Assembly: GCA_049724395.1 (NCBI GenBank)
Contig: JAUGWO010000228.1
Coordinates: forward strand, 81,078-145,077
Source of the DNA: Spongospora subterranea f. sp. subterranea
Lineage: Eukaryota > Endomyxa: Phytomyxea > Phytomyxea > Plasmodiophorida
Length of the DNA stretch: 64,000 nt
Direction: 5' to 3'
Shown here: positions 10,816-20,839 of the stretch, in pieces
Layout: each line of letters starts with the position of its first letter
How positions within the stretch are numbered: the first letter of the stretch is position 1
Program-made: the position numbers and the translations under genes
Notes under the pieces: generated by a model
What the model saw: only the letters and a program-made list of their open reading frames with translations
What the model was told of the DNA's origin: nothing
Database searches by the model: none

Positions 10816-11957
10816 TCAGAACTGCGATCTGCTTTGGTTTGTGGAGCCTCCGTCAGCAAAGCGCTGTATCAGTGGAATATTGTTCGATTCTGAGCAGGTG
10901 TCATCGGACGAACAGTCTGCGACGACTTCCACAATGTGTGCAGTCTTAATTAATTGCTGCACCGGTTTTACCCAAAAAGGACACCGGCCACCTGAACGGT
11001 GATCCTTGGCGGTCAATCCGTGCTCTTTACAGGTTTTGCAGTGTCTTGCCTTCTTGGTTGAATGCCTAGTTTGTAGAGCTGACCGATTTACGAGTTCGTC
11101 GTTCGAACGCCGCCCGCGCTTCTTGACACTTTTGGCAATCGGCGCTCGAATACTGGCAAAACCAGACGGCACCGCTTCGATAGATGATTCGACTGGCACT
11201 GGTTCTTTTGAGTCGATACATAGAGCGTTGAAGGCCATAATTGTCCGTTTGAATGCAGCGACACTGGTCTGCCCGATTTGAACGACTTCCTTGGCGGCTT
11301 GCATTAAATGGCGGTAATGGAAGTTCACCTCGGGCACTGTGATTTGGGCATATGCGTCATCGTAGACAGACGGCACAACTGCCGACGTGCCTACATTGAA
11401 GATGGCGTTAGTCAGAGGCGATATGTTCGGGTTGACGCGGCAGTATGCAATTTGCCATAACGGGTGTTGATCAAGACGCCATCGGGGAGTCAGATACTTT
11501 ACATCCATGGGATCGACGTTCATAGCAGAGCACACGGCAGCAATGTGTCGACATGGGATTCGGCAACACGCAAAGTCAGGACACGAACATAAGGGGATGA
11601 CATCCATCGTCTTGATTAGGACACGGTGAGCGGTGGCCACATTGTCGGCAGAAGATACAGTGAAAACAACGTCCCATACACCTTCGTGTTCATCAATTGG
11701 AGTGCTGCAGTAGCGGAATTGCTGACCCCATAATTCAATGAAAAACGATTTTTCGTGTCAAACTCGATCATGGTGCCGTTTTCCCTTGCCATCTCTTGGA
11801 AAGGTTTTGTAAACGCAGACCAGTTACCGGTAAAGGGTGCAATTGCCAGAACGGCGTTTAAGGGTTCCGTGAGATGCGGCGCGTTTGCGGAACAAGGGGT
11901 ATCAGGGATCGGCTGACGCCTGTTCTGCGTCATGTGCGGGTGGAGCTTCTGGGACAC
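10816..11957 (-). pseudogene. MULE transposase C-terminal part with SWIM zinc finger
   Basis: On the minus strand the frame from 11957 (MSQKLHPHM) to ~11616 gives a Med-type transposase tail (SATAALQLMNTKVYG). A second frame from ~11640 to 10816 gives a SWIM zinc finger, CSCPDFACCRIPCRHIAA, with the CxC...CxH ligand pattern, then a Lys/Arg-rich tail with a second Cys/His cluster (CKTCKEHGLTAKDH). The two frames overlap near 11620-11640 and need a one-base shift or a small intron to join. SWIM domains normally follow the DDE core of MULE transposases; that core is absent here. It is therefore unlikely to transpose itself, but it may still bind DNA. Confidence 0.75.
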
Positions 11958-12106
11958 AGCTGCGTCATAGACTGGTAAAGTCTCCGGGACAATCGGCAGT
12001 TTGGGACGAGATTCCGCAAGAATCCGAACATTTTATTTTTACAGTTGACTGGTCGTCTCGTGAGGGTGACCAACTGACCATACACGAGCGCAACCTGACA
12101 ACTACC

Positions 12107-12208
12107 ACCCTACTGGCGGACAGAATCCTTTCCATCCGCCAGTCTCGTCACATAGGGGACTGGCGGACAGACTGGATTCTGTCCGCCGGCGGACAGAAAG
12201 ATTTCCCG
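12107..12208 (-). repeat. MULE terminal inverted repeat, right
   Basis: This is the inverted partner of 10421-10522, ending ...AGATTTCCCG at 12208. It is followed directly by the 9-bp duplication. Confidence 0.9.
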
Positions 12209-12217
12209 CCTTCTTTG
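12209..12217. repeat. 9-bp target-site duplication, right (CCTTCTTTG)
   Basis: Identical to 10412-10420. Removing the MULE and one copy would rejoin the two gypsy halves. Confidence 0.9.
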
Positions 12218-13140
12218 TCCCCGCAAAAACGCGAAACTGATCCCGAGACCATTAGGCTCTACAGTTCATGCTTCCAAACCTAACGAAGTTCGTCGTTATG
12301 CTTACTTATATATCTGCAAGGCGAACAAGGTCTGACGACCTTCTCATACTTAAGTTCTTGTTGTCAAAGATGATCTCAGTGGTTTCTTGGAATTAATTCC
12401 TTGTTCGTCCGCAGATCACCCCGTTGTCGTCTGTGTCCTGCTTAATTGGTTTCAAACGGTTTGGCATCGTTTAGATTCACATTTCTGATCAAGGCTCGCA
12501 TTTTAAGAATCGAATTGTCAACGATTTGTGCGATCGTCTCCGTCTTCGACACCATTTTGTCTCCACACATTCTCCTTGGGCGAATGGATCAGTACTTATA
12601 ATGATTCGTCGTTTCATATAAGTCATACACTTGCTATTTTCTGAATTCAGACCTCGTTTTAAAGATTGGCCGGATATCCAAATACTATTTTAACGTGTTT
12701 ACAACTTTCCTCTCATTTCTAGAGCTTTTATTAATTCCTCGGGTACGTTATTTTGATGTTTCCAAAACGGATGCCGCAATCAAGAGATCACCTCACAATT
12801 AGCGTTTTGCGTTGATACCATTCATCGATACTCAGCCGCTAAGGTATCTACATTACAATCCCAGCGTCATAATTCTCTTGAAATCGCCAACAAAAAGTAG
12901 TCCCTACTAACTTGGCTATTGGCGATTATACTATGTTCGCTTCTAATTTACTCCTACATCGTGATGTTTACCACAAATTATATGGAACCTGGACAGGTTC
13001 TTATCGTATCTTTGACGTTATCAATGACTATGTTTTACGCTGTTGCAAACTTAATTCTCAAGAATGTATTTGGATTTCATGTTCAAAGACTGAAACTTTA
13101 CTGTGATGCTACAACTGGTCTTTGAATGAGTTAACTACAG
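12218..13140 (+). pseudogene. Decayed Ty3/gypsy remnant, right part (integrase and C-terminus)
   Basis: Fragments in different frames follow the order of a gypsy integrase. A linker with HASKPNEV lies near 12270, a VVKDDLSGF-like stretch and a LLNWF helix near 12360-12450, and SDQGSHFKNRIV...HHFVSTHSPWANGS (catalytic D...E region) near 12480-12590. A C-terminal GDYTMFA...HKLYGTWTGSYRIFDVINDYV module at 12912-13060 is followed by VQRLKLYCDA. The same architecture recurs at 44.8-46.4 kb. The element is split from its RT part by the MULE. The combination of WANGS, WTGSYRIFDV and RLK-YCD is characteristic of gypsy elements common in oomycetes, from memory. Frameshifts and stops make it non-functional. 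Confidence 0.75.
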
Positions 13141-13857
13141 TAACTGCGACAAATCCGGATCCCGCTCCGTTTGGTGCAAACAAAAAACGATTTGCAACAA
13201 CTACACAACAAGCAATATTGACAACAGAGTTGTGGTTGGAAACTATCTGTCATATGCAAATAATGCCAATCCAAGCACATTAATTTATCTTGATCCTGTC
13301 AATACAACAAATCATTTCTTCGTTTTTGTAAAATAGCTTTTTTTATAATGATTTGTTCCCCAGTTTTAATGAATCGCACTCGTCGCGTCCGATGTCTGTG
13401 CTACCAAACCAACGCCAAGAACCGAATAGCAGTCGTAATTGGCTTGTTTGAAAAGGATGGTAAATTATTAGATTGCAGTCCTAGCTTAACGGGTTTGGTT
13501 TGTCAGACAACCTGATTGACCATGGCTAATTTGTGGACTACAAAGCACAATATCTAATACGGAAATCGACAGACCAAGATATGATGGGGATTTTTTATGA
13601 CGACAAGGGGGCACAAGTACAAAACATTCAACTGAAGACAATATAAACACAAAACGTTCATTGTATTGAATGAATCCCGAAATTACTGAATTGTTAATGA
13701 ATCAAGTCTTTGAAATTTTCTGCTGGTACCCTCTTCTCGTGGCGCCGCGACGGCACTAGAAGAACCTGGTTAACCTTTACCAGAATGGTGATTGGTATTG
13801 ATTACCACATTCTTCTGGAGTCCCATTACGGTGCCCCAAAGTAACTCCTCAATACTT
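13141..13857. other. No gene seen
   Basis: AT-rich sequence with only short open frames. It separates the gypsy remnant from the 3' end of the minus-strand repeat protein gene. Confidence 0.5.
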
Positions 13858-15630
13858 TTAGATTCGTGAAAACGTCGATTCTGTTTGCCGTATTGTGATT
13901 GGATTGGGTACCTTCTTGTCGTTGCGACTTATTGGAGTTCCGCGAATAGGGTTGCGGAGTGACGATGGCCGTTGAAAAACCTCTTTTTCGTTTTCTAGTA
14001 TTGTAATTGGGTTTGGGACCATCTTTTGTTTCAGCGTCGATTTGTAGTTCGTCGAGTGAAGTTGCAAAGAGGCGTCCATCGAAGGGACGACGATATTATT
14101 CGGATCAACATTCGGCAGGAAGTTCAGAGCAGTTCCATCCGTGAATAATGGAGTGGGCTCATCGATATAATTTATGAGGGCTTGCGATTCTGTTGAAATG
14201 ATCGGAACCATCGGAAAAGGAGCGAGATGGGTCAATGGGGTCAGATCTTGTGAAGGAGAAAATAGCTTTGATGGGTGATGATCCTGTGCAGTATTGGAAT
14301 GATCAGGTATTGCAGATTCTAAAAAAGGATTAGGAAAAGTGTCATGATTTGATGAATCAGTGTCGTCAACACTCATCCACCAACAGGGCGGTGATGATTC
14401 CAGGGAAGGAGAGACTTCATACAAGGGTTGTTCAGGCGATGCGGTTGGATCTGGCGAAGAATGATCAGAAGCTATAGTATTGTAATTGGGTTTGGGACCA
14501 TCTCGTTTCAGCGTCGACTTGAAGTTCGTCGAGTGAAGTTGCAAAGAGGCGTCCATCGAAGGGACGATATCATTCGGATCAACATTCGGCAGGAAGTTCT
14601 GAGCAGTTCCATCCGTGAATAATGGAGTGGGCTCATCGATATAGTTTATGAGGGCTTGCGATTCTGTTGAAATGATCGGAACCATCGGAAAAGGAGCGAG
14701 ATGGGTCAACGGGGTCGAATCTTGTGAATGAGAAAATAACTTTGATGGGTGATGATCCTGTGCAGTATTGGAATGATCAGGTATCGCAGATTCTAAAAAA
14801 GGATTAGGAAAAATGTCAGGATTTGATGAATCAGGGTCGTCAACACTCATCCACCAACAGGGCGGAAATGATTCCAGGGAAGGAGAGACTTCATACAAGG
14901 GTTGTTCAGGCGATGCGGTTGGATCTGGCGAAGAATGATCAGAAGCTATAGTATTGTAATTGGATTTGGGACCATCTTGTTTCAGCGTCGATTTGAAGTT
15001 CGTCGAGTGAAGTTGCAAAGAGGCGTCCATCGAAGGGACGATATCATTCGGATCAACATTCGGCAGGAAGTTCTGAGCAGTTCCATCCGTGAATAATGGA
15101 GTGGGCTCATCGATATAGTTTATGAGGGCTTGCGATTCTGTTGAAATGATCGGAACCATCGGAAAAGGAGCGAGATGGGTCAATGGGGTCGGATCTTGTG
15201 AAGGAGAAAATAACTTTGATGGGTGATGATCCTGAACAGTATTGGAATAGTCAGGTATTGCAGATTCTAAAAAAGGATTAGGAAAAGTGTCAGGATTTGA
15301 TGAATCAGGGTCGTCAACACTCATCCACCAACAGGGCGGTGATGATTCCAGGGAAGGAGAGGAGACTTCATACAAGGGTTGTTCAGGCGATGCGGTTGGA
15401 TCTGGCGAAGAATGAATAGAAGCTATAATTGATGAATCAGAGTCTTCATCATCCTTGAAACCACCGCGAGGCGTCGCAGAATTCAGAAACATATCATTTG
15501 AAGCAGCATTATTGAATAATAGAGGAGTATGAGAGGGCAATGAATTATGTTGTGGTATTTTGTGATGGTCACCAAGGCCACCTGCGACGCACCGAAGTAT
15601 ATTAATAGCTATTATCCAACGATAACTCAT
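13858..15630 (-). CDS. Probable secreted protein with three 158-residue repeats
   Basis: A minus-strand frame is open from 15816 to 13858. I place the start at 15630, because the Met there opens a hydrophobic stretch (MSYRWIIAINILRCVAGGLG) that looks like a signal peptide; the upstream in-frame residues look non-coding. The rest is acidic, rich in Pro, Ser and Asp. It is three copies of a 158-residue (474-bp) unit with motifs SSPDPTASPEQPLYEVS, CWWMSVDD, NPFLESAIPD, HHPSKLFS and STESQALINYIDEPTPLFTD. The last copy runs into a basic tail (NPIRGTPISRNDKK). There are no known domains. If the signal peptide is real it is exported, perhaps as a wall or interaction protein; that is inference. Only one Trp-Trp pair per repeat breaks the low complexity. 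Confidence 0.72.
   Translation of the reverse strand: MSYRWIIAINILRCVAGGLGDHHKIPQHNSLPSHTPLLFNNAASNDMFLNSATPRGGFKDDEDSDSSIIASIHSSPDPTASPEQPLYEVSSPSLESSPPCWWMSVDDPDSSNPDTFPNPFLESAIPDYSNTVQDHHPSKLFSPSQDPTPLTHLAPFPMVPIISTESQALINYIDEPTPLFTDGTAQNFLPNVDPNDIVPSMDASLQLHSTNFKSTLKQDGPKSNYNTIASDHSSPDPTASPEQPLYEVSPSLESFPPCWWMSVDDPDSSNPDIFPNPFLESAIPDHSNTAQDHHPSKLFSHSQDSTPLTHLAPFPMVPIISTESQALINYIDEPTPLFTDGTAQNFLPNVDPNDIVPSMDASLQLHSTNFKSTLKRDGPKPNYNTIASDHSSPDPTASPEQPLYEVSPSLESSPPCWWMSVDDTDSSNHDTFPNPFLESAIPDHSNTAQDHHPSKLFSPSQDLTPLTHLAPFPMVPIISTESQALINYIDEPTPLFTDGTALNFLPNVDPNNIVVPSMDASLQLHSTNYKSTLKQKMVPNPITILENEKEVFQRPSSLRNPIRGTPISRNDKKVPNPITIRQTESTFSRI
13975..15420 (-). repeat. 474-bp in-frame tandem repeat (about three copies)
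   Basis: The block containing GGTTGTTCAGGCGATGCGGTTGGATCTGG (quoted in part) recurs at ~14424, ~14898 and ~15378. The first two are exactly 474 bp apart; the third is 480 because of a small in-frame insertion. Copies differ by only a few per cent, so the array was homogenised recently. Confidence 0.88.
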
Positions 15631-17928
15631 GACGAAACAAGAGTCGCAAAACAAGAAGTAATGACTGATGGGTCGTGGGTCCGACAAAACCCGCAATGTG
15701 AAGAAAACCCCGTCGACGGGGTCAGAACACCGTGTACGGACTAATGGACGAGCCTGGACGAGCCTGGACGAGCCTGGACATTGGTGGACACCTGGACGCA
15801 ATGGTGACAACTCCATATATTTTTCAAAGCTTACTTATGATGAGAATACCCTTTCCCAATGATCATATTTTGGTGAACTGTCTCAAGGCACTGCTCAGTT
15901 TGCAGCATCGTCATTGATGAACAGATTATTCTTTCTTATTCTATACTAGATGATGATGGCCACGGTCTGACAAAACCCGCAAAATGAAGGAAAACGCCGT
16001 TACTCAGTTTGCAGCAGCCTCATTGATGAACAGATTATATTTTCTTATCCAAATTTAGGAGTTATTTGAACAAGAGTCCATTAATTCAAATTAAAAACGC
16101 TGAATGTGAAGAAGCGAGGCGAAGGCAGAGACGGAGAAGAGGTCAGATGCGTAGGTTGATGTATGAATGCGGGCATAGGGCGAGTTTGAGTCGAGTATTG
16201 TGTATCGAAGAAAAAGGTAATCGGAATGAATCCACTGGGGATATTCCGCTCCTTTCAAGCGATTGACTGGAGGCCGTTCGTGACGCTGTTTGTTCCTGTC
16301 AAGGGAAGCAACCCTTGACATTTCCCCATTTTTGCATCCTTGATTTGCTGAGTTTATGGCCTGGCTTCGCTAGTTTTTGCTTAAAAACTCTGAGTGTTAT
16401 TCATTGTAGTTACTCGTACATAGTTATTCAATACACAATCCGCGAATCGACTTGTTTCTACCATCGCTGCGTTTATTTATACATCGGCATCAAAAAAGCT
16501 GCACGCTCACCCATCCCTTATCTGCAAGGGCTAACCGCAATTAAGAGGCAACTCGGCAACCGGACGGTCTCCCTTCTCCATGTGCTGCAATTCCAGGCAA
16601 CGCTATGTACCAAATAGCAATTGCCAACCTGCCGTGCGAAAATGAATGTTCGCTGTTCTTCGAGCAGGGCGTCATTGTTCTCCAAACTCGTTCAGAACCA
16701 ATTCAAGCGGGACAGGTCAAAAGGATGTCTATAAAATAACGAGGGAATTTGTTAGACCAGCTTGGATTCGGCACCATAATCTGTCCTAACGACCACACCG
16801 AATGGGACCTGCCCCCACCCGATTATGTTTGCCTATCCAGATTTATCGAGTTCACTGCAGGCCTCCCTCGGTAGTGTGGCCTGTGGGAAGGGATGTCCTT
16901 CAAACCCGCTCTGGTCCCGTCATTGCTCGCGAACCCAATATATTTGTCTGCTACTCCTACTCTGGAAGTGCTGATAGTGTAGACCGTCTCTTAGCCGTTT
17001 AGGTATCGACGTGGAGGAGCTACTGCATCAGGTATGTAGCCGACTTGTCCCGTCGTTCAGTCACAGGAAAGGCTGAAGATCCTGAACCAATATCTCAGTC
17101 ATGGTGATAAGGACCCGGTTCCTGCGGCCTTGCCATTGTCACTGGCAGGTTGTAAATTTCCAGGCTCTGCTGAAACTTTTTCTCAGGTCTTTCTGCTGTT
17201 CCGTTTCACGAATTTCGAATGTGTCTCCTGTCAAATTAAGCCAGGATGCTCCAGTGGATGTCTCGCCACTTGTCGTCAATTGGAGCCTGAAGATCGTGCT
17301 TCTGCAGCGGTTTTTGCCAAGTGTCCGATCCCAGTTGGCGAGCCGGTTTTTCAGGTCGTCACAGTCGGGCCTGACAAAGCCAACGAGGAGTTGTGTCTGG
17401 CTCGTCAAGACGTGGATATTTATAACTTTGGCGTTCCATCAAAATCTCGTTGTTTGAGCACAACTTCGCACATCAAACTGCAAAATGTGCCTATTGCTGT
17501 TCTCGCGTCCTTTGGTGATCGAATTGGAGCTGTTGAGAAACAAGTTACTGGCTCTTTTTCGATATTAAATGCGTCATGATTCTGTCTGTTTTCTATCGAT
17601 GCTCTTGATAACCTGGCTAAACAGTTTGACTCTAATCCAAGATTGTTTGTTTTTAATCTAATCTGAAGATCGCGTCCTTATTGTTGGTCTCTGATGCTTG
17701 ATCAATAACTGTCAGCTGACCTCTGATGTTTGAGTTTCATCGAAAAGAATGTTGTTTCTACTCCTCTTCTCCCCAATATCAGACGAAGAACAGCCTTTAA
17801 CTTGATGAAATAATTTATATAGAGACCATAAAGAAAGCAATGTTATAGATGCTGAGAGATGGCGCAAACTCGACATACGACAAAGCAGAACAGAAAGAAT
17901 AAATGGCGATAGCGGCAGAGGATCTGCA
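15631..17928. other. No confident gene; short direct repeats
   Basis: The stretch holds a triplicated 12-bp motif GACGAGCCTGGA near 15746-15780. It also has diverged duplicates: CGACAAAACCCGCAATGTGA near 15681 resembles CTGACAAAACCCGCAAAATG near 15967, and CTCAGTTTGCAGCATCG at 15894 resembles that at 16003. Overlapping open frames at 17101-17579 show no recognisable domain and may be old transposon coding sequence. No RNA gene is seen. Confidence 0.4.
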
Positions 17929-18458
17929 TTATAGCGCCAGAAAGCGAATAACTGACTGGATTGAAAGAGAGCCCTCCAGTATCATGTCATCCAAACAGCG
18001 GAATGAGTGACGAGTTGATGCAATATCGTTGGGCGACTCTCCCCATCTGTGATTGGTTTGAACACAATGTGATGATTTGAGAATGTCGTACCGGTTAGTT
18101 GCAGTTTGACAAGCTCCATGAGCAATCAGAACCTCTGCTACCTTGTGTAGAATAGTGAGTATAAATAACCAGCTTACAAGTAAATAGGAAAACATGAACG
18201 TTCCTAGACAACTAAATTACATGCATTGAACCAGCTTGTTACCTCGGTATTGCATTGATACGCCGCATCATGCAGCGGAGTGTTCAGTGTGTGGGTTGCC
18301 CGATATGATACTGGCCAGCCAGCTTCCAGCAAAAGCCTTGCGCACCTAATGCAATTTTGATGGTTGGAATATCTATATCTCAATGCAATACGGGGCCAGG
18401 ATTCATATCTTACCTTGCGGCGTTTGCCTTTGCGCAAACTGTCAATAAAACTTGGCAT
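17929..18458 (-). CDS. Ankyrin-repeat coding segment (two exons or more)
   Basis: The minus-strand frame from 18458 (MPSFIDSLRKGK) contains an ankyrin repeat: CARLLLEAGWPV then NTPLHDAAYQCNTE. After an intron with donor GTAACA, a second exon continues the next repeat, VAEVLIAHGACQTATNR. A 48-nt intron (GTACGA...CACAG) is then removed, giving TNRWGESPNDIAS, and the frame ends at 17929. Ankyrin repeats mediate protein-protein binding. The Met at 18458 lies only 47 bp beyond the apparent stop of the ILEI-domain gene. The reading frame upstream of the Met is open (NYDLRWLGPTLLADSS), so this is probably the 3' portion of one longer gene rather than an independent one. Confidence 0.62.
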
Positions 18459-18504
18459 CGATGAATCGGCAAGTAATGTAGGACCTAGCCATCGAAGGTC
18501 ATAG

Positions 18505-19359
18505 TTAACCTTGAGCCAATGTCATATGTACCCTGGATAATCGTTCGCTGTTATCCGCTTCCGGAAGTTGAACTCCAAGTTGTGCGATCGCTTGACGACC
18601 TTCTTCTGTCAAAAACTTCGCCCCGTCATCTCGAATTGCTCCTGAAGCGAACTGTTTTCGACTTGAAACATGATATAACGAAATGAATACCTATAATCAC
18701 GCTTCCGATAAGGTTAGATGCGGTTTGTCTCACAAATCTTGCCAGGAGTTGAGACTCTGATGGCGAACCATGCGTATCAAAACAATGTGACGAATGAAGC
18801 TCTCCTGCGAAATATGCAAGTTCAGGAAAGCAATAACTCAGATCAAACAACGGCAATGCAAAGTTCTACATTGGCAAGGTGCCACAACAAACTAATTTGG
18901 TGAAAAATTCAAGGTAATTGCGAGACGACTTTTTCAATCAAGCAGAAGAAATGTGGTCTGTTAAACTCAAGCGAAACTCTACCAGTTTCGGCATTAACGA
19001 CAACAATGTTGACGCCACGAAGGTTGAGAGCGACTTCTTTATCGTCCAGAATAATACTGGCTAAATCACCATCATCTTTGCCTGCGCTGGTTGCGCTGAC
19101 TTTCATAACATTAGCGTGATCACCGTTCACGCAAAGTGATACTGATACTATAGCCGGGCCTAAAAATCGCTCTCGCATCTGGATCGAGAAAATCAATATT
19201 GTTTTTCTGACAGCATCTGCTGATCCTTTACCTCGGATTGAATTAGGACAAAACTGTTAGCTGCCCGAAGGGTTGCAAATGTGAGTGAGCCGTATAGTGA
19301 TAAACCATAAACGCTATTGTAAGCTTCTCGAAGCGAAGGTTCTACATTTCGATGCCAAA
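18505..19359 (-). CDS. ILEI/FAM3 (PANDER-like) domain protein
   Basis: Minus-strand exons spliced at ~50-nt introns give a run typical of the ILEI domain of FAM3/PANDER-like proteins: SATSAGKDDGDLASI, RGVNIVVVNAETG, then FDTHGSPSESQLLARF, ASNLIGS, and SGAIRDDGAKFLTEEGRQAI...LG. The joins NAETG|ELHSSHCFDTHGS and LIGS|FASGAIRDDG both fall on GT-AG introns (49 nt for the latter). An upstream exon, 19359-19232, reads VEPSLREAYNSVYGLS and ends at a GTAAAG donor; its phase to the next exon is not resolved. In animals these domains occur in secreted or Golgi glycan-related proteins; the role here is unknown. No signal peptide was found, as the 5' end is uncertain. Confidence 0.65.
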
Positions 19360-20590
19360 CTATTAAGAAACAGCCATCAGCAATGCGGATGGTTTGAACT
19401 GTCGCTATTCATACTCTTGAATGCGCCATGCTGTAAGAAACATTCAACCATAACGGGGAACTCAAAAATGTAGCGCGGTCCTTACTTTGGACTTCGATTG
19501 TTTGTTTGGAGAAACCGAAGGTGCCGTATTGTCAGTGACACGATCTGGTTGTGCCGTCGCACAAGAAGGCCATAGAGCAATGGACGACATGTCGATTAAC
19601 GAAGCTTTAACAAAATGACGCTGATATGGTTCCTTGGTCCACAAAATATCTAGTCGGGTAGGAAAAGATTAGAGTGTCTACGTTTTCGGCATGACAAGCA
19701 CAGTGCTGACCCATTTTACGTCGCAAAACAACAGACCCCGTAACGTCAAGCTACATAATGGGTCACTGGTGCATGTCCAGTAGCAGGGAACGGCATGGCT
19801 TCGGAGTCTGTCAGCGGGATGCTACACCCAGCTGTCTATGTGTTCACTGCCTGTCGACTGATCGAAAGTCTCATAGCCCATGGCGCTTTTGCGGTACTGT
19901 GCGAAACTTCTTTATCACGTCAACGAATCCGAAGTGGGTCAAACATGACCACAAGCGATGCCAATGATCATTTATGGTCATCGTTTGCTTAACATCGCAA
20001 AGATTATCGCAATTTCCTTGGATAAAAGCGAGAAGTTTATCGCCGGTGGAGTAACGAACATCAGAACTTTGCGAGTCATGTTTTGACTAATATGTATGGC
20101 CAAACAAAAAAATGGGTAGGTTTAGAGTGTGACATGAAATTTTACAACACTTTCAACAATCGTCCGGGAGCGTTCGTCACCGCTACCCAGTTTTTTTTTA
20201 TTATGTCCATATTTGGTTTGAGTTCAATCGTAAATGAATTCTGCCACGCACATTTCGCCATATAATTCTTAACAATCATGCTACAGTACTCGATCGCTAC
20301 GCTTGTTTTAAATCGTCGGCAAAAAACCGTTTTGGGTCCACCATGCGCACCAATGATCATTAAGGAGGATTTCGGAGGAGCCGAGAAGATTGAACATTGG
20401 CTAAACTCATTAGCAAGTACATGTTGTTCATCAAGGGTCCAGTTCAGGGCCGCAAAGTGGGAATAGCCAATCTTGAGGCGAATTTGCTGGTTGAAGTGAC
20501 CTGCATAGGTTTAATGTGATTACATTAGCAATTGCTTCGACTCTTTGGTTCGCATTACTGAAAAGTGCCGGTGATTACCGGAGAGTTTGA
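19360..20590. other. No confident gene; possible 5' exons of the ILEI gene
   Basis: A minus-strand frame at 19644-19462 (MWTKEPYQRHFVKASL...) could be a 5' exon of the ILEI gene. Further right, open frames on both strands give no recognisable domain. A short plus-strand stretch near 19850 (RLIESLIAHGAFAVL) looks ankyrin-like but has no partner repeat. Confidence 0.3.
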
Positions 20591-20833
20591 TCATTGCGAT
20601 TTGGTAAAACCATTATCATAAAAACTCCAATAAACCTCATCTGCGTCAGAAATACCGGTATTTCGATTCTCGACAATTTTGCGATGCCAATATTTGCGCA
20701 ACTGTGCCCAAGTCTCGCATATTTCAGCAGTACTCGCCCGTGCTGGTGCGTTATTGTCCAGGACACAATGAATACCTGTGGACGAATAATCCAATTTTTC
20801 AACTTCTTCGTTATATAATTTCGCTATTTTCAT
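20591..20833 (-). CDS. Short unrecognised minus-strand frame, divergent to the CEP162-like gene
   Basis: The 80-codon frame starts at 20833 (MKIAKLYNEEVEKLDY) and contains ICETWAQLRKYWHRK...TGISDADEVYWSFY. The spacing of Trp and aromatic residues vaguely recalls Myb/SANT-like domains found in transposon proteins. I could not extend it by splicing. Its Met is 7 bp from the proposed start of the plus-strand neighbour, which is too close for both starts to be right. It may be a gene fragment or a chance frame. Confidence 0.25.
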   Translation of the reverse strand: MKIAKLYNEEVEKLDYSSTGIHCVLDNNAPARASTAEICETWAQLRKYWHRKIVENRNTGISDADEVYWSFYDNGFTKSQ

Positions 20834-20839
20834 GCTCTT

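Larger units (their letters stand above)
10421..12208 (-). mobile_element. Mutator-like element (MULE), 1,788 bp, complete ends
   Basis: Near-perfect terminal inverted repeats of ~102 bp (10421-10522 and 12107-12208) begin CGGGAAATCTTTCTGTCCGC. They are bounded by the identical 9-bp duplications CCTTCTTTG. The TIRs contain several copies of CTGTCCGCC or its complement, arranged as small palindromes, which could be transposase binding sites (inference). A 10-bp inner segment (ACTGGATTCT) is inverted between the two TIRs. Inside lies a minus-strand SWIM-domain reading frame but no DDE transposase core, so this is a deletion derivative that probably depended on a full-length element. It sits inside a decayed gypsy element, so it is the younger insertion. 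Confidence 0.9.

Noticed and set aside
15735-15780. Triplicated 12-bp motif as a regulatory site
   Set aside because: It is a simple GACGAGCCTGGA microsatellite with nothing to indicate function.
17101-17579. Two overlapping plus-strand frames (118 and 149 codons)
   Set aside because: Neither contains a recognisable domain and they overlap in different frames. They may be old transposon sequence, but this cannot be supported.
20278-20466. Short plus-strand frame between the ILEI and CEP162-like genes
   Set aside because: There is no motif, start context or splice partner. It is opposite to an equally weak minus frame.
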